Both the position numbers and the translations under genes were made by a program. A stretch of DNA of 64,000 nucleotides from Prochlorococcus sp. MIT 1223. Lineage in GTDB: Bacteria > Cyanobacteriota > Cyanobacteriia > PCC-6307 > Cyanobiaceae. The stretch is from positions 1 through 64,000 of the forward strand of contig NZ_CP139303.1 in NCBI RefSeq assembly GCF_034092465.1. Direction: 5' to 3'. The notes beneath the pieces were generated by a model, which ran no database searches, was not told the DNA's origin, and was given only the letters and a program-made list of their open reading frames with translations. This document shows positions 47,370 through 57,758 of the stretch, one piece after another (within the stretch, counting starts at the first letter, position 1; every line of letters starts with the position of its first letter).

Positions 47370-47709
47370 GTTCATCTGGATCAATTGACATTTCTTCATC
47401 CGTGATTAAGGATTCTTCTAATTCTTTTCTTTGTTCCATTTGACGTAAAAAATAACCAGTCATCATTGCTGAAGCCAGAAGGCTTGCAAATTGATCTCTT
47501 GATGAAGTTACCTTTACATCAAAGTGCTCTCCAGGAAGCATTCCTAAAAGGCCTTGAACATTGTGGCGAATGATGTCTTGTATATCATTACTCGCCGACT
47601 TGGCCACTCTTTGTAGAACATCAGGTGATTGTTCCTGAAGATATTGAATTAATGCATTAGATTCCTGTGCATCATTGTTGTCTGTAGTCAAAAACTCCGG
47701 GTTGAACAT
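47359..47709 (-). CDS. DUF760 family protein
   Basis: A 116-residue helical soluble protein. ALIQYLQEQSPDVLQRVAKSASNDIQDIIRHNVQGLLGMLPGEHFDVKVTSSRDQFASLLASAMMTGYFLRQMEQR matches DUF760, conserved in cyanobacteria and chloroplasts; a chloroplast homologue has been linked to proteolysis, but I do not assign a role here. Its last 11 bases overlap the convergent DUF4336 gene. lepB lies 45 bp upstream on the same strand. Confidence 0.82.
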   Translation of the reverse strand: MFNPEFLTTDNNDAQESNALIQYLQEQSPDVLQRVAKSASNDIQDIIRHNVQGLLGMLPGEHFDVKVTSSRDQFASLLASAMMTGYFLRQMEQRKELEESLITDEEMSIDPDELNH

Positions 47710-47754
47710 CCCAGTGTGCTCTTCATCACTTCCTAACCATATCGCAATATGGGC

Positions 47755-48345
47755 CTATCGCTCATATTGGCCAGGGGTGGTCTCCCGTATAAACCCAAAT
47801 TTTCCTAACGGCCAATACCTTAAAAAAGCAGTTCCAATAACGTTTCTCTCAGGTAAAGGGCCCCAAATATGAGAATCAAGACTGTTATTTCTATTGTCTC
47901 CTAATACCCAGAGTGAGTCTTCTGGAACAATTATTGGACCCATCTTGTATTTAATAGGTTCCGCAACCCATGGTTCTTCAATTAATTTTTCGTTTAGAAA
48001 AAGTTTTCCTTCATGAACTTCTATTTGATCACCAGGGAGGCCTATAACTCTTTTTATTAATGCAGAATTCTTTTCGTACCCAGCTTCTACCAGTGCTTCT
48101 GGGGGAGCAAAGACAATTAGAGTGTTTTTATCTAGATGATTATGAGTCGAAAGAGTTAATCGAGGACGAATTTTCTCAATGAGTATTTTGTCGTGTATTT
48201 GCAAAGTGGGAAGCATGGATCCAGACGGAATCCATCTGGGTTCCATTACTTGCCATCTAAGCAAAAGTGCAAGGATCAACCAAATTAAAAAGTTACGCCA
48301 GCTTTGAAATCTCTTAGAAGATTCATTTGTTTGTGAATTTGACAT
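47755..48345 (-). CDS. lepB: Signal peptidase I
   Basis: Membrane-bound serine-lysine protease that removes signal peptides from Sec- and Tat-exported proteins. It has 196 residues with one N-terminal transmembrane helix (about 17-32). Box B with the catalytic Ser43 is PSGSMLPTL, and box D with Lys98 is LIKRVIGLPGD. Box E is GDNRNNSLDSHIWGP. A single anchor and about 200 residues are usual for cyanobacterial type I enzymes. It is divergent from menD with only 23 bp between the start codons. Confidence 0.95.
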   Translation of the reverse strand: MSNSQTNESSKRFQSWRNFLIWLILALLLRWQVMEPRWIPSGSMLPTLQIHDKILIEKIRPRLTLSTHNHLDKNTLIVFAPPEALVEAGYEKNSALIKRVIGLPGDQIEVHEGKLFLNEKLIEEPWVAEPIKYKMGPIIVPEDSLWVLGDNRNNSLDSHIWGPLPERNVIGTAFLRYWPLGKFGFIRETTPGQYER

Positions 48346-48368
48346 TTAAAACTTTCCTTTAAATATTT

Positions 48369-50213
48369 ATGAATGAGCAATTTTGTCCGAGTATTGGGAT
48401 AGTTACATCTTTTCCTCTGTCTATAGCACGCTCAAATTTATTCGCCTCCATAAAGCTTTTACAAGCTTTTATAGCAAATGGTTTGAAATATATAGTTATT
48501 TGCCCTGGTAGTCGTTCTGGTCCGCTTGCTATAGCAGCAGGCGGACTTGCAGAGAAAAGAGCAGTAAATCTCATCACTTCAGTTGATGAAAGATCCGCTG
48601 CTTTTTTAGGTTTAGGAATAAGTAAAGGTATTGGTAAAGCCTCAATGGTCATAACGACCTCAGGGACTGCAGTAGCAAATCTTCTCCCGGCTGCCGTTGA
48701 AGCAGATAGATCGAGTCAACCTTTGATTTTCTTAACGGCGGATAGACCTTTGAGATTAAAAAATTGTGGAGCAAATCAAACGGTTAACCAAGAAGATTTC
48801 TTAAGCTCAGTTTGTAGATCATTAGAGGAAGGACCTGCAGAAGGTATTCACTGTTGGGGAAGTCATTCACAATTAGCTTTTGTTAATCGAGCGTGGGAAA
48901 AAGCACATAATCATCCGGGACCAGTGCACTGCAATATACCCATTGAAGAACCTTTATATGCCTCATTTAATGAGCAGCAAGAAGCCTGGTCAGAGTTCGA
49001 CTCTCAAGCAAAAAATAAGATAATACCTTCCTTAGAAATACAAAATTTACCTAATAGTGAATTTTCATTTAATTTCAATGATTTTGATCCATTTAGCTCA
49101 GGGATAATTATTGCTGGTCCCTGGAGAGGACTTGCAAAAGACTTACCATCGTTTCAGGAAGCGCTTAAGAGATATCAATTGATTTCTGGATGGCCAATTT
49201 TTGCTGATCCTCTTTCAGGAATTGATATTACTCAAGCAGGTTTGGTTTATAATTGGGAGCTTTTAATAGATTCTGGATTTTTGAGGCAAAAAGATGGGTT
49301 AAATATTTTGAGGTTAGGGCCTTTGCCTTCAAGTCGTGTTTTAGAAAATTGGCTTAAACGATTAAATAGAAAACAAATTATTATTACTGAGGGCGATAAG
49401 CGTTATTTGGATCCGCTTGGAATTGCTCAACAATATAGTTTCGGATTGATTAATTGGGTTAAAGAATTCTTATCTGCTAAAGAGACTGGAGAAAAAAAAA
49501 CAAACATTTCATCAAAAGTTTTTTTCGATGAAATTACACAGTTGGATTCAATAATTGATTTATGGATTAATAAAAAACTGCACTTCGAATCACAAATTTC
49601 TGAACCTTTGTTAGCAAAATGGATCGCAAAATTATTGCCCAAAAAAATAAATATAATGCTTTCTTCGAGTACTCCCATAAGAGATTGGATCTCTTTCTCT
49701 GGTAAAGAATCTTTTTCTAGGAGATGTTTTGGGCTTAGAGGTGCTTCTGGAATCGATGGGACTTTATCTATGGCTATGGGATTAGCTATAGCCAATGGTC
49801 CAATTGTTTTAGTGACAGGGGACTTGGCTTTAGTTCATGACAGTAATGGTTGGCTATTTTCAAGTCCTTTAAAACCTCCGCTGATAGTTCTTTTAATTGA
49901 TAATGGTGGTGGAGGCATATTCAGCCAGTTAGATATAAATAAATTGCCCCGTGGCGATTTTGAAAACCTTTTTTCTATGCCTCAGAATATTGACCATCTA
50001 AGAATCGCTTCTGCTCACGATATTCCATATAGACAAGTTTCAACTCTTGAGGATTTGAAATCTGCATTAGAATGGGGTTTATATATGAATGAACCTATAT
50101 TGTTGCGTGTTTGTACAAATGTTCTTCAAGACAAGAAATTACGGATTGACTTGAGATCCGGACTAAATGATCATCTTAATAGCATTATTCAAAATAAAGC
50201 ACATGAGCATTAG
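48369..50213 (+). CDS. menD: SEPHCHC synthase (menaquinone/phylloquinone pathway)
   Basis: MenD uses thiamine diphosphate to join 2-oxoglutarate and isochorismate, the first committed step to phylloquinone, the secondary acceptor of photosystem I. It has 614 residues. The N-terminal PYR domain has [15 protein letters not shown] and [17 protein letters not shown] with the activating Glu. The C-terminal PP domain has [21 protein letters not shown] and [14 protein letters not shown] followed by [14 protein letters not shown], the ThDP/Mg2+ site. It is followed after 5 bases by menB. The start at 48369 gives a slightly long N-terminus; a later start is possible. Confidence 0.96.
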   Translation: MNEQFCPSIGIVTSFPLSIARSNLFASIKLLQAFIANGLKYIVICPGSRSGPLAIAAGGLAEKRAVNLITSVDERSAAFLGLGISKGIGKASMVITTSGTAVANLLPAAVEADRSSQPLIFLTADRPLRLKNCGANQTVNQEDFLSSVCRSLEEGPAEGIHCWGSHSQLAFVNRAWEKAHNHPGPVHCNIPIEEPLYASFNEQQEAWSEFDSQAKNKIIPSLEIQNLPNSEFSFNFNDFDPFSSGIIIAGPWRGLAKDLPSFQEALKRYQLISGWPIFADPLSGIDITQAGLVYNWELLIDSGFLRQKDGLNILRLGPLPSSRVLENWLKRLNRKQIIITEGDKRYLDPLGIAQQYSFGLINWVKEFLSAKETGEKKTNISSKVFFDEITQLDSIIDLWINKKLHFESQISEPLLAKWIAKLLPKKINIMLSSSTPIRDWISFSGKESFSRRCFGLRGASGIDGTLSMAMGLAIANGPIVLVTGDLALVHDSNGWLFSSPLKPPLIVLLIDNGGGGIFSQLDINKLPRGDFENLFSMPQNIDHLRIASAHDIPYRQVSTLEDLKSALEWGLYMNEPILLRVCTNVLQDKKLRIDLRSGLNDHLNSIIQNKAHEH

Positions 50214-50218
50214 AAAAT

Positions 50219-51109
50219 ATGGCAAATAATTTTGACGACAAACTTTTTTCAAGACAGGTTCTTCCAGGAGAGTCAATAATTTCTTGGGAAAAATGGGGAA
50301 GTTATGAGGATATTTTTTTAGATAAATCTGATGAGGGGATTGCAAGAGTGGCTATTAATCGCCCAGAGAAAAGAAACGCTTTTCGCCCAAAAACAATTAT
50401 TGAACTATGTGATGCTTTTATAAAAATTCGAGATGATAATCGAATTGGAGTGGTCCTTTTTACCGGTGTAGGGCCTTCAAAAGACGGAGGTTTTGCTTTT
50501 TGTTCTGGGGGAGATCAAAGCGTTAGAGGAGATGGCGGTTACCTAGATGAGGATGGTTTACCGCGTTTAAACGTTCTTGATTTGCAGCGTATAATTCGCA
50601 GTCTCCCAAAGGTTGTTATTGCATTAGTCCCTGGTTATGCGATTGGTGGAGGCCAAGTCCTTCATTTATTATGTGACCTTAGTTTGGCTTCTGAGAATGC
50701 AGTCTTTGGTCAAACTGGTCCAAAAGTTGGAAGCTTTGATGGAGGATTTGGAGCTGGATATCTTGCAAGAGTTGTAGGCCAGAGAAAAGCTAGGGAGATT
50801 TGGTTTTTATGCAGGCAGTACAATGCTAAGGAAGCTTTGAAGATGGGACTTGTTAATGGGATCACAAAGATTGATAAGCTTGAAAATGAAGGAGTCCTAT
50901 GGGGTAGGGAGATAATGCAGCACAGTCCAACTGCTATTCGATGCTTAAAAGCATCATTTAATGCGGAGGTTGATGGTTTAGTTGGCTTGCAAGAATTGGC
51001 AGGCCAAGCGACACATCTCTTTTATCGCACTGAAGAGTCGAAAGAAGGTCGCAATGCCTTCCTTCAAAAGAGAAAACCTAACTTCCCTGAATCTGGATGG
51101 TTGCCATGA
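50219..51109 (+). CDS. menB: 1,4-dihydroxy-2-naphthoyl-CoA synthase
   Basis: MenB is a crotonase-family Dieckmann cyclase that closes the naphthoquinone ring in phylloquinone synthesis. It has 296 residues. The CoA/oxyanion motif [15 protein letters not shown] and the following [27 protein letters not shown] are clear. The [38 protein letters not shown] segment matches MenB, including the Asp that separates MenB from other crotonases. It starts 5 bases after menD and is followed by glgA. Confidence 0.96.
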   Translation: MANNFDDKLFSRQVLPGESIISWEKWGSYEDIFLDKSDEGIARVAINRPEKRNAFRPKTIIELCDAFIKIRDDNRIGVVLFTGVGPSKDGGFAFCSGGDQSVRGDGGYLDEDGLPRLNVLDLQRIIRSLPKVVIALVPGYAIGGGQVLHLLCDLSLASENAVFGQTGPKVGSFDGGFGAGYLARVVGQRKAREIWFLCRQYNAKEALKMGLVNGITKIDKLENEGVLWGREIMQHSPTAIRCLKASFNAEVDGLVGLQELAGQATHLFYRTEESKEGRNAFLQKRKPNFPESGWLP

Positions 51110-51165
51110 AACAAATTCAATTTAATTATTTTGTTTCTTTAGTTCGTTTCGAAAAAAAAACTTAA

Positions 51166-52626
51166 ATGGAGATACTTTTCGCTGCTGCTGAATGCGCTCC
51201 CATGATCAAGGTCGGTGGCATGGGCGATGTTGTGGGTTCTCTTCCCCCTGCGTTGTCAAAACTTGGGCATGATGTCAGGATAATTATTCCTGGATATAGC
51301 AAGCTTTGGAGTTCATTAGATATCCCTAATGAACCTGTCTTTTATGGTCACACTATGGGGTCTGATTTTTCTGTTTATGAAACTCAGCATCCATCAAATG
51401 GTTTGTGCATGTATTTAGTTGGTCATCCTGTTTTTGATCCTGAAAGAATTTATGGAGGCGATGACGAAGATTGGAGATTTACTTTCTTTGCAAGTGCGGT
51501 TGCAGAGTTCTCTTGGAATTTTTGGAAGCCCCAAGTGTTGCATTGCCATGATTGGCATACAGGCATGATTCCAGTCTGGATGCACCAAGATCCAGAAATA
51601 AGCACAGTTTTCACAATTCATAATCTCAAATACCAGGGACCTTGGCGTTGGAAATTAGATAGGATGACATGGTGTCCTTGGTATATGCATGGGGACCACA
51701 CAATGGCAGCAGCAATGCTTTATGCCGATAGAGTCAATGCTGTTTCTCCTACCTATGCAAGAGAGATTAGAACCTCCGAATACGGCGAAAAACTGGAGGG
51801 GTTGCTTAACTATGTTTCTGGCAAACTCCGTGGAATATTGAATGGAATTGATTTGGAAGATTGGGATCCTTCTACGGATAAAGCATTGCCGGTAAATTTT
51901 AGCTATAAAGACCTTGAGAAAAGAAAATCCAATAAAAAAGTACTTCAGGAACAAATGGGATTAGAAGTTGACTCTGAGAAATATTTAATGGGCATGGTGG
52001 GACGATTGGTTGATCAAAAAGGGGTCGATCTTTTGTTACAGGTCGCTAATAGACTTTTAGCTTATACCGATTCACAGATTGTCGTACTTGGGACCGGTGA
52101 TCGTGACTTAGAGTCGGGACTTTGGCAATTGGCTACAGATTATCCAGGCCGATTTGCTGTATTTCTTACTTATGATGATGCTTTGTCTAGGTTGATCTAT
52201 GGTGGAACAGATTCTTTCTTGATGCCGAGTCGATTTGAGCCATGTGGTATTAGTCAACTATTAGCCATGCGTTATGGCTCTATACCTATTGTTAGAAAAG
52301 TAGGAGGTCTTGTTGACACAGTTGAACCCCATGATCCGATAAATGGAGCTGGAACAGGTTTTTGTTTTGATAGATTTGAACCCATAGATTTTTATACAGC
52401 TCTTGTTAGATCTTGGGAAGCTTTTAGACATCGTAAGACATGGAGGGAATTACAAATACGAGCCATGAGGCAAAAATATAGTTGGGATAGATCTGCAAAA
52501 GAGTATGAGACTATGTATAAGGATGTTTGTGGAATTAAAGAGCCTTCACCTGATGCTGCTGAAGTGGAAAAATTTTCTGTAGGGCAAGAAGCGGATCCTT
52601 CTCGAAAAGTTGATAAGAATAGTTAG
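51166..52626 (+). CDS. glgA: Glycogen synthase
   Basis: GlgA (GT5) extends alpha-1,4-glucan from ADP-glucose. It has 486 residues. The N-terminal Rossmann domain has [17 protein letters not shown] with Lys15 of the K-x-G-G motif that binds ADP-glucose, and [11 protein letters not shown] in the middle. The C-terminal domain has the E-x7-E motif region [22 protein letters not shown]. The C-terminal tail is charged and likely disordered. glgB lies elsewhere in the window, so the two core glycogen genes are unlinked. It follows menB by 56 bp. Confidence 0.97.
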   Translation: MEILFAAAECAPMIKVGGMGDVVGSLPPALSKLGHDVRIIIPGYSKLWSSLDIPNEPVFYGHTMGSDFSVYETQHPSNGLCMYLVGHPVFDPERIYGGDDEDWRFTFFASAVAEFSWNFWKPQVLHCHDWHTGMIPVWMHQDPEISTVFTIHNLKYQGPWRWKLDRMTWCPWYMHGDHTMAAAMLYADRVNAVSPTYAREIRTSEYGEKLEGLLNYVSGKLRGILNGIDLEDWDPSTDKALPVNFSYKDLEKRKSNKKVLQEQMGLEVDSEKYLMGMVGRLVDQKGVDLLLQVANRLLAYTDSQIVVLGTGDRDLESGLWQLATDYPGRFAVFLTYDDALSRLIYGGTDSFLMPSRFEPCGISQLLAMRYGSIPIVRKVGGLVDTVEPHDPINGAGTGFCFDRFEPIDFYTALVRSWEAFRHRKTWRELQIRAMRQKYSWDRSAKEYETMYKDVCGIKEPSPDAAEVEKFSVGQEADPSRKVDKNS

Positions 52627-52664
52627 ATTTCTCTTTCCTGTTTGTCACATAAGAGAGCTTACTT

Positions 52665-54068
52665 TTGAGTATAAATCTTGAAAAACTGAATGAACTTTGG
52701 GGACAAGCTACATATGAGGAGTGTCCAGATTTTTCGACTCCTCTTGGTCCAGTATGTATTGATACTAGAAGTCTGATAGAAGGTAGTTTCTTTGTTCCCT
52801 TAATCGGGGAAAGATTTGACGGCCATGAATTCCTTCCTGAAGCCTTTAGTAAGGGAGCTCAGGCCGCAGTGGTTTCAAAAAAATCTAAGTTGAAGATACC
52901 AAGCAAATTTTTACATTGGGTTGTTGAGGATACTCTTGATGCATATCAACAGCTTGCTTTATTACATAGACGCAACTTGCGAGTCCCTGTCATAGCAATA
53001 ACGGGATCAGTGGGTAAAACAACAACAAGAGAAATGATTAAAGAGATCCTGAAACCTTTAGGCCTTATTACCTCTACTCAAAATAATAATAATAATGATA
53101 TAGGAGTCCCTCTGACGCTGTTTCAGGCTGACTTGGATAATGCTGCAGTTGTAGTAGAAATGGCCATGCGTGGCTTTGGTGAAATAGAGAGGCTTTCTCG
53201 TTGCACAGAGCCAGACATCGCTGTAATTACAAATATTGGTAATGCTCATATAGGTAGACTTGGTAGTCGTCGGAATATTGCCATAGCCAAATGTGAGATA
53301 ACTACGAATTTAAAGTCTACAGGCGTAGTTATTATTCCGGCTTATGATCAATTGCTTGAGGAAGTCCTTAATGATTGCTGGAATGGAAGAATTTTAAAAA
53401 TTGGCATCAAAAATTATTTCCCTGAACATATTGAGAACTGTTTGGATCATTTACCCTTAAAAGATCAAGATGTTGATTTTCAGGGAGACTTTTCTGTAAT
53501 AGATAGTCTTTTAAAAGTTGAAGACACGATATTTAAAGTGCCTTTTGGAGGAATGCATAATGCTATGAATTTCATGCTTGCTTTAGGAGTTGCAAAGGAG
53601 CTTGGAATGAATTTGAGTCAAATTCCAAAACTAAATATTCAAACACCTTCTGGTCGAAATTGTTCCTTAAATATTGGTGGAATTACAGTTTTGGATGAGA
53701 CCTATAACTCGTCTCCTGAATCAGTAATTGCATCTATGAAATTGTTGGTTGCCAGACCCGGCCGACATTTTGCCGTTCTTGGAGCGATGCGTGAATTAGG
53801 AGAGCATAGCTTTTCATTCCATTGCCAAATTGCTGAATTAGCTATTGATTTGTCTTTAGATGGATTGATTTTTATTGGAGATGGTGTTGAATCTGAAGCC
53901 ATGTCAATTGCTGCGAAATCTTTGCAAACTTTTAAAGTAGTTTCTTCTATTGAAGAGTCTTTTAAATACTTGATCAGTTGGCTCATCCCTGGTGATACTG
54001 TTTTGCTTAAAGCTAGTAGAAGTGTTGAGCTTGAAGGATTGATTCCTTTACTAAAAAACTTTCTCTAG
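52665..54068 (+). CDS. murF: UDP-MurNAc-tripeptide--D-Ala-D-Ala ligase
   Basis: MurF adds D-Ala-D-Ala to UDP-MurNAc-tripeptide, the last cytosolic amino-acid step of peptidoglycan synthesis. It has 467 residues. The N-terminal domain has the VCIDTRSLIEGSFFVPLIGERFDGHEF signature, the P-loop is GSVGKTT (114-120), and the central ATPase has VVVEMAMRGFGEIERL and AVITNIGNAHIGRLGS. The C-terminal domain has DETYNSSPESV. The start must be TTG at 52665. Five AAT codons run in tandem (53082-53096) in the usual N-x-N-N-(D/E)-I-G-V-P loop. It is convergent with glmU, with 3 bases between stop codons. Confidence 0.95.
   Translation: MSINLEKLNELWGQATYEECPDFSTPLGPVCIDTRSLIEGSFFVPLIGERFDGHEFLPEAFSKGAQAAVVSKKSKLKIPSKFLHWVVEDTLDAYQQLALLHRRNLRVPVIAITGSVGKTTTREMIKEILKPLGLITSTQNNNNNDIGVPLTLFQADLDNAAVVVEMAMRGFGEIERLSRCTEPDIAVITNIGNAHIGRLGSRRNIAIAKCEITTNLKSTGVVIIPAYDQLLEEVLNDCWNGRILKIGIKNYFPEHIENCLDHLPLKDQDVDFQGDFSVIDSLLKVEDTIFKVPFGGMHNAMNFMLALGVAKELGMNLSQIPKLNIQTPSGRNCSLNIGGITVLDETYNSSPESVIASMKLLVARPGRHFAVLGAMRELGEHSFSFHCQIAELAIDLSLDGLIFIGDGVESEAMSIAAKSLQTFKVVSSIEESFKYLISWLIPGDTVLLKASRSVELEGLIPLLKNFL
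53082..53096 (+). repeat. (AAT)5 codon repeat within murF
   Basis: Five tandem AAT triplets code for five Asn in the conserved loop before NDIGVP of MurF. Slippage would change the number of Asn residues without a frameshift. It is the clearest trinucleotide run I noticed in the window. Confidence 0.6.
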
Positions 54069-54071
54069 TCG

Positions 54072-55418
54072 TTAAATAATTTTCCATCCCTCTCTGGTGA
54101 TTTGCCTGCTTCTTTCGACTACTAAGGATTGGCTTGGGACATCTTTAGTGATTGTTGACCCTGCTCCTATCGTCACATTGGCCCCTATTTGGATAGGAGC
54201 AACTAAAACTGAATTAGCACCAGTTTTGGTGTTATCCCCAATAATACTTTTGTTTTTGTTTTGACCATCATAATTAGCCGTGATTGTTCCTGCTCCAATA
54301 TTTACATTGCTACCTACATCAGCATCACCTATATAACTTAGGTGACTTATGCTTGTACCCTCTCTGATAGAGCTTTTTTTAAGCTCTACAAAATTTCCTA
54401 TTTTGCAATTGTTTTCAATCGACACTTCAGGTCTGATATGCGCAAAAGGACCTATATGTACATTGTTTTTTATGATGCATGTTCTGATGACTGACTGAAT
54501 GGCTCTTACCTTATTTCCAATAATGGAGTCTTCAATTAAGGTTGCTGGACCTAGTAGGCAATCATCACCAATTTTGCAATTACCTCTTAGATGGGTCTGA
54601 GGCTCGATAATTACATCATTGCCAAATGTGCAATTTTCTGAAATTGTACAACTTTTAGGATCTGTAAAAGTTACGCCTTCATTCATCCAATAATTACGCA
54701 ATCTTTCTTGTAGATATGATTCACATTTTGCCATTTGGATACGATCATTAACTCCGCTGACTTCTCTCTGATCGACAACTTCAAAATGGATTGCTTTTCC
54801 TAAATGACCTATTGCGTCAGTTATATATAGTTCACTCTGTGCATTTTTATTGGAGAGCAATGAGAGGACTTCCTTGAGCTTTTTCCAGTTAAAACAATAG
54901 ATCCCTGAATTTGTAAGCTTGTTTTCTCGTTGTTCTTCATTACAGTCTTTATCTTCAATTATTTTATGCACTTCTTTACTCCCATTGGTGAAAACTCTTC
55001 CATAGCCTTTTGGATTGCTTGTCCTAGAAGTTAAAAGTGTTACGTCTGCGTTAGAAGAACGATGTTGATTCAAAAGTTCTTTAATGGTTGATGCTTGAAG
55101 AAGAGGTACATCTCCATTGAGGACGATAAGCTCACCCTCAAAATTTTTAAGAAATGGTATTAACTGTTGAACTGCATGTCCAGTCCCATTTTGAGGCTGT
55201 TGATTTACAAATTCGATCGAATTGAATTTAGTAAGGGATTCTTTTACTCTTTCTCCTTGATGACCAATTACTAGAAAGCTTTTGTCTGGCTTAATTTTTT
55301 CGCAAGATGAGATTACTCTTTCTACTAGGCTCACTCCTGCAAGCTTTAGAAGGACTTTTGGAAGCTTGCTTTTCATTCTCGTCCCTTTCCCGGCCGCTAA
55401 TATTGCAATTGCTAGCAT
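54072..55418 (-). CDS. glmU: Bifunctional UDP-GlcNAc pyrophosphorylase / GlcN-1-P acetyltransferase
   Basis: GlmU makes UDP-GlcNAc for peptidoglycan and lipopolysaccharide. It has 448 residues. The N-terminal uridylyltransferase has [17 protein letters not shown] (7-23) and VLNGDVPLL. The C-terminal left-handed beta-helix has the hexapeptide repeats, with [24 protein letters not shown] holding the acetyl-CoA site. The length is normal. It is preceded on the same strand by the MnmC-like gene (32-bp gap) and converges with murF. Confidence 0.96.
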   Translation of the reverse strand: MLAIAILAAGKGTRMKSKLPKVLLKLAGVSLVERVISSCEKIKPDKSFLVIGHQGERVKESLTKFNSIEFVNQQPQNGTGHAVQQLIPFLKNFEGELIVLNGDVPLLQASTIKELLNQHRSSNADVTLLTSRTSNPKGYGRVFTNGSKEVHKIIEDKDCNEEQRENKLTNSGIYCFNWKKLKEVLSLLSNKNAQSELYITDAIGHLGKAIHFEVVDQREVSGVNDRIQMAKCESYLQERLRNYWMNEGVTFTDPKSCTISENCTFGNDVIIEPQTHLRGNCKIGDDCLLGPATLIEDSIIGNKVRAIQSVIRTCIIKNNVHIGPFAHIRPEVSIENNCKIGNFVELKKSSIREGTSISHLSYIGDADVGSNVNIGAGTITANYDGQNKNKSIIGDNTKTGANSVLVAPIQIGANVTIGAGSTITKDVPSQSLVVERSRQITREGWKII

Positions 55419-55450
55419 GTGAATTGAATTTCTCAGTTATAAAATTTAGG

Positions 55451-56368
55451 TTAGCGGGATTGCATCAGGTTCCAACGTTTTTTCCATGAACTAGTGCTAG
55501 GTAAGTCTGCCTCTATTTGCTCTTTTTCTCTACGTTTAAGGATTTCTTCAACACTTCCACATCCACTTGGATCGCGAAAAGGTACGCCTGCGGATGTCTT
55601 TAAATGCTCCTTTTCCATTCTGGTCAAAGGCCTTAATGTCTTTGTCTGTGCTTCTTCTTCCTGATTGAGGCTTGGCAATATTGCAGTTGTTCCGAGGCTC
55701 CACTTCTCTTTCGAACTTGTTTCTGGCTTAATTGACCTTAAAGTCAAACCAGCCCTAAGGAGGCTTCCTCTTATTGAGGCTGAACTCGAATATGTAATTA
55801 ATCGACCGTTCGGAGCTAGCCTCTTAGCAAGTCTCTTTAGAAATTCTTCAGTCCATAAATTTGGACATTTTCTAGGAGAGAAAGCATCTTGAAAGATTAG
55901 ATCGAATTTGTCTGAACTAGGTATGAGGTCAATTGTTTTTCTCGCATCACCCCAGATAACTTTTCCATGACTTCTACCTTTTTCCCAATTGCCTATATCA
56001 CTTGTTGATTCCAGTACTTCTAGAACAGAAGAATGCCAGCTTTTTCTAAATGCCTTATTTTTAAGAGCAGTAGACATAGGACGTTGATCTATCTCTAGCC
56101 CCCACCAATTTATACTTATAGGTGTTTCTAGAATCTCTTCTACTAAACAACCAAGATTATATCCGAGACCAACACAAACATCTAGTACTCTTATAGTTGG
56201 AATATTAAGAAATCGATTAATCTCGGCAGGAGCAATAAATTTTTCCATTGACTCTTTTCTTGCCCCATTTATGTCATGATAGGCCTCTTGATAATAACTA
56301 TTCTTGAAACTTAAGCTACCATCATTTGTAGTGATGGCTGTTAACTCACCTAGAACATTCGTTGCCAA
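55451..56368 (-). CDS. MnmC-like (tRNA wobble-uridine) SAM methyltransferase, standalone domain
   Basis: A 305-residue class I methyltransferase like the N-terminal domain of MnmC. The conserved first part is YYQEAYHDINGARKESMEKFI (about 25-45), motif I is LDVCVGLGYNLG (62-73), and IFQDAFSPRKCPNLWTEEFL matches the MnmC D-x-F-x-P-x-x-N-x-x-x-W-T signature. Enzymes of this kind methylate the nm5U34 wobble base of some tRNAs. The FAD oxidase half of E. coli MnmC is absent and no separate one is here. The C-terminus (EILKRREKEQIEADLPS...) is helical and charged. It lies between aroA (6-bp gap) and glmU. Confidence 0.8.
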   Translation of the reverse strand: MATNVLGELTAITTNDGSLSFKNSYYQEAYHDINGARKESMEKFIAPAEINRFLNIPTIRVLDVCVGLGYNLGCLVEEILETPISINWWGLEIDQRPMSTALKNKAFRKSWHSSVLEVLESTSDIGNWEKGRSHGKVIWGDARKTIDLIPSSDKFDLIFQDAFSPRKCPNLWTEEFLKRLAKRLAPNGRLITYSSSASIRGSLLRAGLTLRSIKPETSSKEKWSLGTTAILPSLNQEEEAQTKTLRPLTRMEKEHLKTSAGVPFRDPSGCGSVEEILKRREKEQIEADLPSTSSWKKRWNLMQSR

Positions 56369-56373
56369 GGTTA

Positions 56374-57702
56374 CTAGATAAGTAGGCGACTTAACTCATC
56401 CCAGAAGTCAGGGTATGAGATAGAAGCCGCATTGCTTCGTACCATCGTTGAATCACTCTCTGCCATTATGGAAGCTATTGCGAGACTCATAGCAATTCTG
56501 TGATCAGTCTCGCTATCAACTTCACATCCATATAGCTTTTGTCCACCATATATGGTTAATCCATCGTCATGCTCTTCAATCTTGGCTCCCATTGCTGCTA
56601 GTTGTCGAGTAATAACTTTTAGTCTGTCGGTTTCTTTTATTCTAAGTTCACTGGCGCCACTGATTTTGCTAACTCCATCACAGAAGCATGCTGCAACAGT
56701 TAGAATTGGGATTTCATCTACAAGGCGAGGTATTATTTCACCATCAATATTAAAAGGCTTTAATTGCTTATTGTGCTCTACAACAATGTCACCTACTGGC
56801 TCGCCTGCAATATCTTTTTGATTAATTAATTCGAAGGTTGCACCCATTCTCTTCATTATTTCTATGATTCCAGTCCTGGTGGGATTTAGTCCAACATTTT
56901 CAATTGTGATTTTAGAACCAGGTATTATTGCTCCGCCTACAAGCCAAAATGCAGCGGAGCTTATGTCTCCCGGTACGACTATTGATTGCCCTTTTAACTT
57001 GGAACCCGGCCAAATCTTTATATGTCTACTCATCTCTCCACCTACTTCAATATTGGCTCCAAATGCTTTTAACATCCTCTCACTATGATCTCTTGAACGA
57101 GCTGGTTCAATAACAGATGTTCCTCCGTCTGCAGTAAGCGCCGCAAGTATTATAGCGGACTTTACTTGTGCACTAGCTACTGGAGTACCTATTACGGCTC
57201 CATGAAGACTCTTGCCAGTTACTGATAGGGGTGCGAGGTTTCCGTTAGAACGTCCGTTTATTAGTCCTCCCATTAGTTTGAGAGGTTGACTTACTCTTTT
57301 CATCGGACGATTTCGTAGAGATTCGTCTCCTGTTAAGACAAAGTGTCTGCCTTTGCGCCCTACCAATAAGCCAAGCATTAATCTCATAGTTGTTCCCGAA
57401 TTACCACAATTAAGAATTTCTTCTGGTTCTTGGAAACCATCTAGACCGACTCCATTAACTTCAACTATTTGGCCTTTTTCTATGGAGCTAATAGATACTC
57501 CCATTGATCTAAGGCAATTTGCTGTACTTAAAGGGTCTTCAGCCGGTAATAGGCCATCAATTTTTGTAACGCCTTCTGAGATTGCCCCAAATAAAAGGGC
57601 TCTATGAGAGATTGATTTGTCTCCTGGTACTTTTACATTCCCAGATAAATGGCCACCATGCAGAAGTGGTCGTGTCTTAAACGTATTACTTGGATCTCTC
57701 AA
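56374..57702 (-). CDS. aroA: 3-phosphoshikimate 1-carboxyvinyltransferase (EPSP synthase)
   Basis: AroA joins shikimate 3-phosphate and PEP in the shikimate pathway, which supplies chorismate for aromatic amino acids, folate and quinones, including phylloquinone made by menD. It has 442 residues. [16 protein letters not shown] (25-40) carries the PEP-site Lys29, and [14 protein letters not shown] is the GNxGT-type loop. RDHSERML and [18 protein letters not shown] are the C-terminal signatures. All key residues are visible. It lies 56 bp downstream of the ubiD-like gene on the same strand. Confidence 0.97.
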   Translation of the reverse strand: MRDPSNTFKTRPLLHGGHLSGNVKVPGDKSISHRALLFGAISEGVTKIDGLLPAEDPLSTANCLRSMGVSISSIEKGQIVEVNGVGLDGFQEPEEILNCGNSGTTMRLMLGLLVGRKGRHFVLTGDESLRNRPMKRVSQPLKLMGGLINGRSNGNLAPLSVTGKSLHGAVIGTPVASAQVKSAIILAALTADGGTSVIEPARSRDHSERMLKAFGANIEVGGEMSRHIKIWPGSKLKGQSIVVPGDISSAAFWLVGGAIIPGSKITIENVGLNPTRTGIIEIMKRMGATFELINQKDIAGEPVGDIVVEHNKQLKPFNIDGEIIPRLVDEIPILTVAACFCDGVSKISGASELRIKETDRLKVITRQLAAMGAKIEEHDDGLTIYGGQKLYGCEVDSETDHRIAMSLAIASIMAESDSTMVRSNAASISYPDFWDELSRLLI

Positions 57703-57758
57703 TGATCTTTAAGTTCAGATATTAAATATTTTATTAGTCTTTGAGCTAGCTTAGCAAT

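Noticed and set aside
49427-49795. Long antisense open frame inside menD
   Set aside because: It mirrors the menD codon pattern, has no recognisable domain and no independent start signal; a shadow frame.
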